A stretch of DNA of 64,000 nt, taken from assembly GCA_030248295.1 (NCBI GenBank), contig JASANH010000844.1, forward strand, positions 1 to 64,000, given 5' to 3'. Source of the stretch: Mesodorylaimus sp. YZB2_4. Taxonomy: Eukaryota > Nematoda > Enoplea > Dorylaimida > Dorylaimidae. Below are positions 54,070-64,000 of this stretch, in pieces. Numbering within the stretch: the first letter of the stretch is position 1; the number at the start of each line of letters is the position of its first letter. Both the position numbers and the translations under genes were made by a program. The notes under the pieces were generated by a model. It made no database searches. It was not told where the DNA came from and saw only the letters and a program-made list of their open reading frames with translations.

Positions 54070-55150
54070 AGTGTCCGTAGTTAGTGCATCCAAAATATCC
54101 AGTCCCATATGTGATAATTACGTGACCTTGTCTGCAAATACAGATAACCGTTCCGAACAGCATTAAAGACAGTCCTGGACTGAAAATATTGCTGGCCTTG
54201 GATCGTGAATTTCCATGTCGAGCAATTCCAAAATCGTCTTTCGCATGAAGACACCTCGCCAAGTGAAATCAACCTGAAAAACTTACAATAAGAAAACGAA
54301 ATCCGAAACGAGCGACTAGTCGTGCATAGAGATACTAGCTGATCTCAGCATCCATGAAAAACATTGCGATTCTAGCTATTGGTAGAACACCAACTCGGCT
54401 AATTTCCTCGAAATATCAGCGAAATAGACTCGTTTTCCAAACTCATAGCAGGTAACTGGAGATTAGGGTCAGACGATAGTAAGCGGGTCTTGACTTAATT
54501 TACAATACCGATTGGCCAAATAAAATCCGTGAAGCTCGTGACAGCAATCCAGCGTTCCTCCGCCAATACTCTTTTAACACTAGAAATCCAACTTTCGGCC
54601 TAGTTGGTTATTTCGGTTAGTCAGGCCACACGTGCGATAACACGCAGCCTTGGTCAGCGTGTGAAGCAGTGTGCAGTGAGAGCGAGGGGGATGATCTTCC
54701 TTCAGGCAAGGAGGGGCTGCACTTTACACTCGACCAAGTTTGAGTGAGCTGCTAGTTTTTCTCTTTTCGTGGCCCTGATAGCTCAGTGGTACGACATCAG
54801 GATCGCAAGCGGAAGTTTGCGGGATCGAATCCTGGTGGGCGTGGTACATTTGCACTGAGCAGCGTCACTAAAGCTGAGCCCTCCGGGGTGGCTGGTTTAG
54901 GGTTCCAGCCTCAAAGCGATCCCTAAAGCTTCGTGGGTTATCTTACCACGTGTAAGTCTTTTGTTAATTTTTGACCATCATGGATCAAAAATATTGGGAA
55001 ACCTTGGCATACTGTGAGTTGAAAATTGACGGATTCACTTATTTGAGGATTCTGTCGCAGCAAGTATTCAACTCCTGATGGCTGTACTCTCTTTTTTGCA
55101 TTCGGTCATGAATTCTGATGGCGCCTGGTTTTCTATACCAAAATCAGGAT
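54070..55150 (+). repeat. Right arm of 1-kb inverted repeat
   Basis: Inverse partner of 51033-52058. It carries an extra stretch near 54560-54625, the tRNA-like sequence at 54771-54846 and, at the outer end, the same Tnp2 scrap (SDGAWFSIPKSG in the best frame). The homology ends exactly after AAAATCAGGAT. Confidence 0.85.
54771..54846 (+). tRNA. tRNA-like sequence in right arm
   Basis: GGCCCTGATAGCTCAGTGGT (A box) and GGGATCGAATCC (B box, intact) are 50 bp apart, giving tRNA-like spacing. GCCC and GGGC can pair at the acceptor end, but the anticodon stem is irregular. It may be a pseudogene or a tRNA-derived SINE head with the following 70 bp as body. Confidence 0.45.
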
Positions 55151-55944
55151 ACGTACGAAGTTTTAAAAATTGAGAAGATGACACTTTGACAAAGTCAGAA
55201 AAATATTGACTTGCGAGAGAGATTTTTTGACTTATATTTTTTGAATTCTTTGCCGAATTTAGAGGTAACAGCTGCCGAACTAAAACGCTATTCGAATATT
55301 GGATTAGTTGCGACCAGTAAGGAAAAGATGTATTACAAGTTCAAATTCTTCCACCAACTAATTTGGCTTGTTGTAAGGGGGATGTTAGATCTAGTTATTG
55401 GTGCACTATGGTAATGTCATCTGTGTCTGGTGTATCTATGCTACCTTTGCCTGTAAGGCCTAAGTCAACATCGGGTACAGGTTATGCTGACTGGTTCACC
55501 TTGTTTCCTTTGTTTTGTGACTTGCACTGATTACCTCCTTTTGGTATTTCAGTTAGTCTTCTCGGTGTAATTCTGGCGTACGGTGCGGCGTAATAAATCT
55601 ATATCAACACCTGACTTGTTGTTAGACTGACGTCTCAAATTGTGGTGAGAAATTTCTTCTAATTTTCACCTTGGCTCAAGCGACTAATTAACGAACGCAT
55701 TGTATGTATTGCGTACAAGCAAGTTTGCCAATTCGTATATGCGTACACATTCCGCCTGGTGTACGCATACTGTATACGCATCTAAATTATAATGCGATGC
55801 ACAAACTTTGCGCACAGTATGCGTATTTTGTATGCAACCAACCCTACCTATTTTGCATCTGTGCATTGACAGAATTACGGTTATATATGGCCAAGTCCGC
55901 TTATAATTACAGTCGCGTGGAAAGCGACAAAGTTGCGAAATTAT
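55151..55944. other. No recognised gene
   Basis: A 67-codon plus-strand frame (55211-55414; LEVTAAELKRYSNIGLVATS) and inverted GTACGCATAC-type motifs around 55735-55785 were noted, but no family or element was recognised. Confidence 0.35.
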
Positions 55945-57098
55945 AAAAAGCGAGAAAACACGCACCTGCACCATTATTAACCAATTTTACATGTGAACAA
56001 TTCGTCGATTATTGCAAGGCGAATCAGAAATGGATAAACACTGAAAACAACATTGGCAAAACGATAAATGTTGGTCTGCTGCTTGGTGGAGTTTTTGGCT
56101 TAGTGAGCTACGTGCTAATGATTGTCGTGTTTCGTTTGTCCGACTTCAAAGGAGCGAGTTACATTCATCATAATCGATCGTCTACATGGAATTACGCACA
56201 TGTTTGTGATGGCGCAGGTAGGTGACATATGTTCATTGTACAATGATCGCAAGAGGTTTCACTGATCAGGAGGGATCCTTTCTGTGCTGAACAGCCACCC
56301 AGACCTCTTTGACAAAAATCCATGAAGGTTTAATGAGCTAAAAATTAGTCGCTTGAGGGAAAACAGTTAAAAGCTGACCACCCTTGTTTTTCTTTACAGG
56401 GGGGTTTCGAAAGATTCTTGCCAACTGACAAAACGTGCTATTTCTATATTTTCTACATCAAAGTGATCAGATAGCTGTGGCTACTTGGCGATGATATATA
56501 ACTAAGCACCAGCATGGTCACTACATTTTTGTCATTGGAGCGTTTTGTAGCACTTTGGTTTCCACAAAAATTCACTGAATTGAATCAACCAAAAGTTGCT
56601 TGGACATTTGCAGCCATTTCATTTTTATTTGGTCTGCTCAGCTTTAGCCCAGCATTTACAGAATCGGTAGAGCAACGAGTCGTGAACAATGTGTCCGTGT
56701 GGGTAAGTGTGGTGAAAAATGGCAAAGGTTCGATTGTTGGAGGCGATCAAATTGTTATATTCATTATTTACGCTGTCAAAGGTGTGACCAGCGTCCTGAT
56801 GGTCGTGTGTTGCATCGGAGTAGCGGTCGGACTAGTCATAAAGTCTAGAAAAATCTCATCCATGTCCTCGGCAGCTCATTCAAAATGGATGGAGAATCGG
56901 CGTCTATCTTGCTTACAAATTGCAATAGCCATATTGCATATTATCGATCACGCTATGTGGGTGATCAGAGGCGTAATTACTGACCGGCCGCCACCAGTCC
57001 TGAGCTTGGGATTGGATGCGATCACTGGGCTCAGCTCCGCCGAAGCCATGGCTGTAGTCCGCTACAAGCATTTCTGGCGATGGACAGTCATGAAGTGA
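55945..57098 (+). pseudogene. Rhodopsin-like 7TM receptor, left copy
   Basis: The exon ending at 56217 (donor GTAGGT) encodes an extracellular start with a glycosylation-type site (NFTCEQFVDYC) and TM1 (VGLLLGGVFGLVSYVLMIVV). A second exon from about 56400 (acceptor TTTACAG) encodes FERFLPTDKTCYFYI, then TM3 ending in LSLERFVALW (the E/DRY position), TM4 (TFAAISFLFGLLSFSPAF), TM5 (VTSVLMVVCCIGVAVGLVI), TM6 (IAIAILHIIDHAMWVI) and a TM7-like region to TGA 57096. In-frame TAG at about 56470 and TAA at about 56499 break exon 2, and the phase across the intron does not fit. TM2 is not clearly found. Ligand unknown. Confidence 0.65.
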
Positions 57099-58440
57099 CT
57101 GGCTTTTGGATCATGCCGCGAGATTGCCAGTATTCTGATCGGCATGAAAAAGTTTCGAGAAGGTTTTTTTGGCATATTTGGTCACCTATGCTGTTGCTGT
57201 CACAAAACTGTAGCTCCTGCTGATTGAATCATGATATCGGTGTGGCGTCATGAGTTGTCAGAGCAACGGGATAATACCGCCTTGTGACACTTGCATTCTC
57301 CAACAGAGATTTGTAGGGTAAATATTCTAGCGCAATGTTCTTGTGGTGAACTTGTAGAATTTGTGATGTGGGATGATCAGCAATATCACACCAGGAGGTC
57401 AACGTTGAAAAATAGTAAATCGTAATCTAGAAAATTACGTAGTTTTGAACCTTAAAATAAGCCAGTGTATGGTCCGCGAAAAATGCAGAATGTTCATATG
57501 TCGATGATAAGATAAGGTCACGCGAAAGCATACATATTAGTAAGCTCAAAAAATCATGTTGGCCCCCGCTTTAACATCTTTGAGGAAACAAGCATCCAAT
57601 GATATGGCAAGTAGACCTCGGATCGGGTCAGGTAATTCTGGGTCAAGTCAGCTTAATTTCGGGTCAAACGGGTAAAAACTACTGCAGTTTTGCATTTTGT
57701 TACTATTTAGCAGTTACAGAAACATTTTCATGTCCAGCGGGATTTGCATTCTTCACTTTTCATGCACGCAAGAATAAGGCCTTTTTTTCGCCGCTTGCAA
57801 TCTTGCTTAATTGGCAGAATGCAGCGCAGGTAATATGTGAGTATGACTAACTTTTATGAGTATATAATTTCCGCGTAAGGGTCGATATCTGTGTAAGTGG
57901 CCATTAACAGCTCTTCTCAACTGTGATGACTATGTTAGACTAGCCATAGTCCGAGCAGGACGTGATAATTTCTAACAGCTCTTATTAGGATAGTCACATA
58001 CGATTCCTGAAAATGAGGAACTAAGTTCTTGCGTGTACCTGGCTAGTAAAGCTTGGCATTTATTCTGCGCACCAAGAATGACTTCCTTGACCACCATGCA
58101 GGTTACAATGCGGAACAGTTCACTGTGTTCAAAAGTCAGAAGTGTCCTCACATTTCTCCATCGGTAGCAAAGGTTCTGACAGAAGCAACAGAGCTTCCAC
58201 CGCAATATGACTTTGTGAGCAGTATATTTTGTAACGGCTATATGCATACTCTAGCGTGGGTTTGAAAATGCTAACTTTTTTTGTTTGTTTAATCAGCATA
58301 TTTATTTGTTTGAAAGTTATGCAAGTAGTCTACTGTATATTATTCACGCCAATTATTCTGATTGGTTAAACCTTGCAGATTAACTTTAGCTGCTTAACAC
58401 CAATTTTGGTCAACCCGACACGAAATTTTTGGGCAGGGAC
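57099..58440. other. Receptor downstream region, no further gene
   Basis: Inside the left arm. Open frames here (57599-57850, 57972-58247, 58472-58774) reappear in the right arm only because the arms are similar; their differences include frame-altering ones, so there is no sign of selection for coding. Repeated GGGTCA-type motifs occur at 57618-57668. Confidence 0.4.
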
Positions 58441-58442
58441 TT

Positions 58443-58472
58443 CCGGATCGGGTTGAACCTAACCTGATCCGG
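58443..58472. repeat. Short near-perfect palindrome
   Basis: CCGGATCGGGTT at 58443-58454 and AACCTGATCCGG at 58461-58472 form 12-bp arms with one mismatch around a 6-nt loop. The same palindrome is present in the other arm at about 61724-61757. Confidence 0.6.
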
Positions 58473-59735
58473 TGTCTGACGGCAAGAAAAATATTCAAGC
58501 CGAGGTAACACAAAATCATGCGCTTAAATTAGCCAGACTAAGGCCAGGGCCGTTTAGAGATCTAACCTGCACGTCCCGGACACGCAGCATAAAAATTTCC
58601 CTTCCCCAATTTTATTATTGCAGTGTACTGTATGTGTTCCAATTCAGCAGATTCTATTGTGCCGCACTTATGCGATTTTCTTACCTTCAAAAGCAGACCG
58701 CCTTGAGTAGATTTGATTTGATGCTTTTTCGAATGCTTCGGCGTGAAAGCTTGGATGAGCGCGCTGGAGTTTAGCCATCCATTTTTTTGTGATTTATCAG
58801 ATTTCAAAGGCCCCTGTTTTTGTTGTCTTGAGAAAGGGTCAGAAGAGACGACTTTCGACTTCATTTTTTTTCAAGCTCCATCTTTTTTTTGGACTCATCT
58901 CGCTCAATTAGAAAAACGGCGATTTTCAAAACGAATACTGCACTATCTATCAGTATTTTTTACACTTCTCTCTCTAAACACGAATCAACCTTTTCCCACA
59001 CAGGTTTTTCAACCCCCCCCCCCCCCCCGTCTGGCAGTGTACGCTTCACAATTCCACAGCCTTTTCAAAAAGGACAGCCCCCTAACAGCGCGCGCGCTAG
59101 GGCGGGGCTGGCACCCACATGTCCCCACCACCGACCCTTCCTCCCCCCGTCAGCCCATTCGGCAATTCCAATATGACCACCACTTCCCCATTAAAGTCGA
59201 GCAGCGCGGCAATCTAGCACCTCCGCCTCTCAAGCTCTTTTCTCTTCAGGTCCAAGCCCGCCAGTCCGAAACTTTCGCAACGCGACATGACGATGTCTGC
59301 AACGAGCGGGGAAAAGGCGAACAAAAAGGAGAAAGGGCAGTTGTGGCCAATTAAAAAGGGCCCAATAAATAAGTGATCTAACGAGTTTCGTAGGACTGAT
59401 GTCGACCATGATGTGTCGAGGTACCACGCTTTATCCGCCAGTAAATCTGATAGGTGTATCCAAAAACGTATATCAATAAATTTGCATGTAACAATCAGTT
59501 TAAGTTTTCAAAAATGCATTTCAGTTATAGCAGATCTGAAACGCTCAAAATTTTACAGAGCTATGTATCGTTGATCCTATCTTATCATGGCAAAAATTTA
59601 TTTGTTTCATGGTGTTAAAGAAAGCTTTTGCAAAATATCAGAGCGTCTGACCAACTAATCGGCGATGCATGAACTGTTGACCCGGCGTTGAGATAACACG
59701 CAGGGCTCCTTCCAAACCCACTTTTCCGTTCATTT

Positions 59736-60254
59736 TTTTTTTTAAAAAATTCAATTAACAATCGATATTTTTCTTAGAAACAAATTAAATTTTTTTTTTA
59801 GTTGTCTGTTATATATCATTTTCAATATTATTGTTTTCTTTTAAAATTTATTATTTTATTTAATAATTAATTATAAGCAATATTTTTTTAAATTATATTT
59901 TTTTAATATTTTAAGATTTTTGTATTTTCATCTATTCGCTTGCACTCGCTATGTGCTGCATTGATATGTCGCTTCGCATGAGTTGGGTTTGAATGGTGCG
60001 CGAAAAAATAGAGCGAATTGGGGAGTAACAAAGCGAGGGAAACACAATGCAGATGTGATATTCATGTGACAGGCGAGACAACGTACCAAAACAAAATTTT
60101 AATTTTTTGTTAGAAGAAAGCTCTCTGCAAAATATCGGCATTGTTCAATTGGTTAGCAGTGGTCAGAGCTAAATGTTAATGAATTTTAAAATTCTTTTAG
60201 ATTTTTGTTTTTTTACAGAAAAAGAAGGAGTATGAAAAGCTTAATGAAGAGAAC
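59736..60254. other. Spacer between the giant inverted-repeat arms, very AT-rich
   Basis: About 520 bp unique to the centre. The first 200 bp are almost pure A and T (59740-59935). The rest has no gene; a 69-codon minus frame (59932-60141) is unremarkable. Confidence 0.6.
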
Positions 60255-63200
60255 AAAAGTGGTTTGGAAGGAGCCCTGCGTGTTTATCTCAACGTCGGGT
60301 TCTATTATCAAGGTTTCATGTCATCGCCGATTAGTTGGTCAGACGTCTCTGATATTTTGCAGAAAGCTTCCTTAAACACCATGAAACAAATTACAATTTT
60401 GTGCCATGATAAAATAGGATCAACCGATACATAGCTCTGTAAAATTTTGAGCGTTTCAGATCTGCTATAACTGAAATGCATTTTTGAAAACTTAAACTGA
60501 TTCGTTACATGCAAATTTATTGATATACGTGTAAGTTTTGGATATTCCGTGTAGCAGGAGCAACCTATCAGATTTACTGGCGCGGATAAAGCCGTGGCAG
60601 TACCTCGACACATCATGGTCGACATCAGTCCACACGAGACACTCGTTCAGATCACTTATTTATTGGGCCCTTTTCTACATTGGCCACAACTGCCCTTTCT
60701 CCTTTTCTGTTCGCCGTTTCTTCCCCGCTCGTTGCAGACATCGTCATGTCGCGTTGCGAAAGTTCGGACCTGGCGCGGCTTGGACCTGAAAGAGAAACAC
60801 GATGAGCTTGAGAGGCGGAGGTGCTATCCCCTGAGCCATTGCCCTGCTCGACTTTAATGGGGAAGTGGTTGGTCATATTGGAATTCGCCCGAATGGGCTG
60901 ACCGGGGGGGAGGCAAGGGTCGGTGGTGGGGACAACTTGTGGGTGCCAGCCCCGCCCTAACTCACGCGCGCGCGCTCGTTAGGAGGGGGGCTGTCCCTTT
61001 TTGAACAAGGCTGTGCGAATTGTGTGAGGAAGCAACTGTACAGTACACTGCCAGCAGCGGGGGGGGGGGGTCTCTGAAAAACCTAGCTGCTGGCGAAAAG
61101 GTTGATTCGCTGTTTTTAATTTCGAAATTTGAGAGCATAAGCCAAGTGGCAGCCTTGACACGAATATAATTGCTTCCAGTATGTGAGCTGCCCCCGCCCA
61201 GAGAGTATTCCGTATCCAGAATGTGAAAAAATTACTGTATAGTATAGTGCAGTATTCGTTTTGAAAATCGCCGTTTTTCTAATCGAGCGCCAGATGCAGT
61301 CCAAATAAAAAGATGCGAGCTTGAAAAAAAATGAAGTCCGTAAAGTCGTCTCTCCTGACCCTTTCTCAAGACAACAAAAACAGCGGGCCATTTAAAATCT
61401 GATAAATCACAAAAACATGGGTGGCTAAACTCCAGCGCGCTCATCCAAGCTTTCACGCCGAAGCATTCGAAAAAGAATCAAATCAAATCTACTCAAGGCG
61501 GTCTGATTTTGAAGGTGAGAAAATCGCATAAGTGCGGCACAATAGAATCTGCTGAATTGGAACACATACAGTACACTGCAATAATAGAATTGGGGGAGGG
61601 AAATTTTTATGCTGCGTGTCCAGGACGTGCAGGTTAGATCTCTAAACGGCCCTGGCCTTAGTCTGGCTAATTTGAGCGCATGATTTTGTGTTACCTCGGC
61701 TTGAATATTTTTCTTGCCGTCAGACACCGGATCAGGTTAGGTTCAACCCGATCCGGAAGTCCCTGCCCAAAAATTTCGTGTCGGGTTGACCAAAATTGGT
61801 ATTAAGCAGCTAAAGTTAATCTGCAAGGTTTAACCAATCAGAATAATTGGCGTGAATAATATACAGTAGACTACTTGCATAAGTTTCGAACAAATAAATA
61901 TGCTGATTAAACAAACAAAAAAAGTTAGCATTTTCAAACCCCCGCTAGAGTATGCATATAGCCGTTACAAAATATACTGCTCACAAAGTCATATTGCGGT
62001 GGAAGCTCTGTTGCTTCTGTCAGAACCTTTGCTACCGATGGAGAAATGTGAGGACACTTCTGAATTTTGAACACAGTGAACTGTTCCGCATTGTAACCTG
62101 CATGGTGGTCAAGGAAGTCATTCTTGGTGCGCAGAATAAATGCCAAGCTTTACTAGCCAGGCACACGCAAGAACTTAGTTCCTCATTTTCAGGAATCGTA
62201 TGTGACTATCCTAATAAGAGCTGTTAGAAATCATCACGTCCTGTTTGGACTATGGCTAGTCTAACATAGTCATCACAGTTGAGAAGAGCTGTTAATGGCC
62301 CCTTACACAGATATCGACCCTTACGCGGAAATTATATACTCATAAAAGTTAGTCATACTCACATATTACCTGCGCTGCATTCTGCCAATTAAGCAAGATT
62401 GCAAGCGGCGAAAAAAGGCCTTATGCTTGCGTGCATGAAAAGTGAAAAATGCAAATCCCGCTGGACATGAAAATGTTTCTGTAACTGCTAAATAGTAACA
62501 AAATGCAAAACTGCAATAGTTTTTACCCGTTTGACCCAGAATTACCTGACCCGATCCGAGGTCTACTTGCCATATCATTGGATGCTTGCTTCCTCAAAGA
62601 TGTTAAAGCGGGGGCCAACATGATTGTTTGAGCTTACTAATATGTATGTTTTCGCGTGACCTTATCTTATCATCGACATATGAACATTCTGCATTTTTCG
62701 CGGACCATACACTGGCTTATGTTGAGGTTCAAAACTACGTAATTTTCTAGATTAGGATTTACTATTTTTCAACGTTGACCTCCTGGTGTGATATTGCTGA
62801 TCATCCCACATCACAAATTCTACAAGTTCACCACAAAAACATTGCGCTAGAATATTTACCCTACAAATCCCTGTGGGAGAATGCAAGTGTCACAAGGCGC
62901 TATTATCCCGTTGCTCTAACAGTTCATGACGCCACACCGATATCATGATTCAATCAGCAGGAGCTACAGTGTTGTGACAGCAACAGCATAGGTGACCAAA
63001 TATGCCAAAAAAACCTTCTCGAAACTTTTTCATGCCGATCAGATATACTGGCAATGTCGCGGCATGATCCAAAATGCCAGTCACTTCATGACTGTCCATC
63101 GCCAGAAATGCTTGTAGCGGACTACATCCATGGCTTCGTCGGAGCTGAGCCCAGTGATCGCATCTAATCCCAAGCTTAGGACTGGTGGCGGCCGGTCAGT

Positions 63201-64000
63201 AAATTCGCCACTGATCACCCACATAGCGTGATCGATAATATGCAATATGGCTATTGCACTTTGTAAGCAAGATAGACGCCGATTCTCCTTCCATTTTGAA
63301 TGAGCTGCCGAGGACATGGATGTGATTTTTCCAGACTTTATGACTAGTCCGACCGCTACCCCGATGAAGCACACGACCATCAGGACGCTGGTCACACCTT
63401 TGGCAGCGCAAATCATGAATGTAACAATTTGATCGCCTCCAACAATCGAACCTTTGCCATTTTTCACCACAAGTACCCACACAGACACATTGTTCACGAT
63501 TCGTTGCTCCACCGATTCTGTAAATGCTGGGCTAAAGCTGAGCAGACCAAATAAAAATGAAATGGCTACAAATGTCCAAGCAACTTTCGGTTGATTAAAT
63601 TTAGTGAATTTCTGTGGAAACCAAAGTGCCACAAAACGCTCCAATGACAAAAATGTAGTGACCATGCTGGTGCTTAGTTTCATATCATCGCCAAGTAGCC
63701 ACAGCTATCTGATCACTTTGATGTAGGAAATATAGAAATAGCACGTTTTGTCAGTTGGCAAGAATCTTTCGAAACCCCCCTGTAAAGAAAAACAAGGGTG
63801 GTCAGCTTTTAACTGTTTTCCCTCAAGCGACTAATTTTTAGATCGTTAAACCTTCATGGATTTTTGTCAAAAAGGTCTGGGTGGCTGTTTAGCACAGATA
63901 GGATCCCTCCTGATCAGTCAAACCTGTTGCGATCATTGTGCAATGAACATATGTCACCTACATGCGCCATCACAAACATGTGCGTAATTCCATGTAGGCG
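60255..64000 (-). repeat. Right arm of very large inverted repeat (runs off the window)
   Basis: Inverse partner of 56181-59735. It carries receptor exon 2 on minus and a G-homopolymer (about 61060-61069) mirroring the C-run of the left arm, but of different length. It continues past the window end, where receptor exon 1 would be expected. Confidence 0.92.
63081..63777 (-). pseudogene. Rhodopsin-like 7TM receptor, right copy (exon 2)
   Basis: Same exon as in the left copy, read on minus after an acceptor TTTACAG. It encodes FERFLPTDKTCYFYI, then an in-frame TAG (near 63710, shared with the left copy), then an uninterrupted 200-codon frame from MKLSTSMVTTFLSLERFVAL through TM4-TM7 to the stop at 63081. 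It lacks the second stop of the left copy, so it is better preserved. Substitutions are scattered (for example TKFNQPKVAWTFVAISF versus TELNQPKVAWTFAAISF). If the shared TAG is avoided by alternative splicing or initiation at MKLSTS, a shortened receptor could be made; otherwise both are pseudogenes. The upstream exon lies beyond the window. Confidence 0.6.

Larger units (their letters stand above)
56181..59735 (+). repeat. Left arm of very large inverted repeat
   Basis: About 3.55 kb matching 60255-64000 in inverse orientation at about 95 percent by eye, including receptor exon 2, intergenic sequence, a C-homopolymer at about 59014-59030 and the block TGCATTTCAGTTATAGCAGA. Small indels distinguish the arms (for example 21-24 bp present at about 57640-57663 and absent at 62540). 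The match to the right arm runs to the window end, so the true outer boundary is further left or right than can be seen. Confidence 0.92.

Noticed and set aside
54771..54846. A functional tRNA gene in the inverted-repeat arm
   Set aside because: The stems pair imperfectly and the sequence is embedded in a repeated block with a decayed sister copy.
57972..58247. Conserved protein because the same frame occurs in both giant arms (also 61952-62227, 58472-58774, 61425-61727)
   Set aside because: The arms are near-identical DNA, so shared frames are expected. The differences show no coding bias.
56181..64000. The giant inverted repeat as an assembly artefact
   Set aside because: Not fully excluded, but arm-specific indels, stops and homopolymer lengths make a simple mirrored artefact unlikely.

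Overview
The window looks like transposon-dense nuclear DNA of an invertebrate animal. Supporting this are spliced genes with short GT-AG introns (about 50-150 bp), a rhodopsin-like receptor gene, and remains of at least nine transposable-element types. No bacterial-type operons, rRNA genes or CRISPR arrays were seen. The species cannot be named from the sequence alone. Apart from the receptor and a few unassigned spliced genes, almost every recognisable protein belongs to a mobile element, mostly decayed.

Layout. 1.9-5.4 kb: a wrecked Polinton/Maverick (integrase on minus, protein-primed DNA polymerase B on plus) with a Copia fragment. 5.6-7.4 kb: a decayed Tnp2 (EnSpm/CACTA-like) transposase. 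9-12.7 kb: tandem repeats, a SAM-like exon and hairpins. 13.2-23.5 kb: the best-resolved locus, a PIF/Harbinger element with 3-bp target duplication and two convergent genes (DDE transposase and Myb/SANT-like partner). Its partner gene is interrupted by a BEL/Pao retrotransposon with 228-bp LTRs, a 5-bp target duplication and an open 1773-residue polyprotein. 26.5-32.1 kb: Ty3/Gypsy pieces, with an integrase inverted relative to gag-protease-RT-RNase H. 34.5-35.4 kb: an IS630/Tc1-like transposase. 39.1-44.9 kb: a nine-exon gene of unknown function divergent from a fairly complete Tnp2 transposase gene, which carries an 824-bp inserted inverted-repeat element. 44.8-46.6 kb: a gag fragment. 48.4-49.8 kb: an unassigned spliced gene. 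51.0-55.15 kb: an inverted repeat holding tRNA-like sequences and Tnp2 scraps around a hAT transposase. 56.2-64 kb: a very large inverted repeat carrying two copies of a 7TM receptor gene.

The most unusual feature is the 5' end of the BEL element. Its primer-binding site extends through the complement of initiator tRNA-Met as far as the anticodon stem, then turns back on itself as a perfect 29-bp inverted repeat whose 7-nt loop is exactly the anticodon loop. The simplest reading is that reverse transcription ran through the tRNA primer, the DNA end snapped back at the anticodon hairpin and primed itself, and the product recombined with a gag fragment and a second partial LTR before integrating as one unit.
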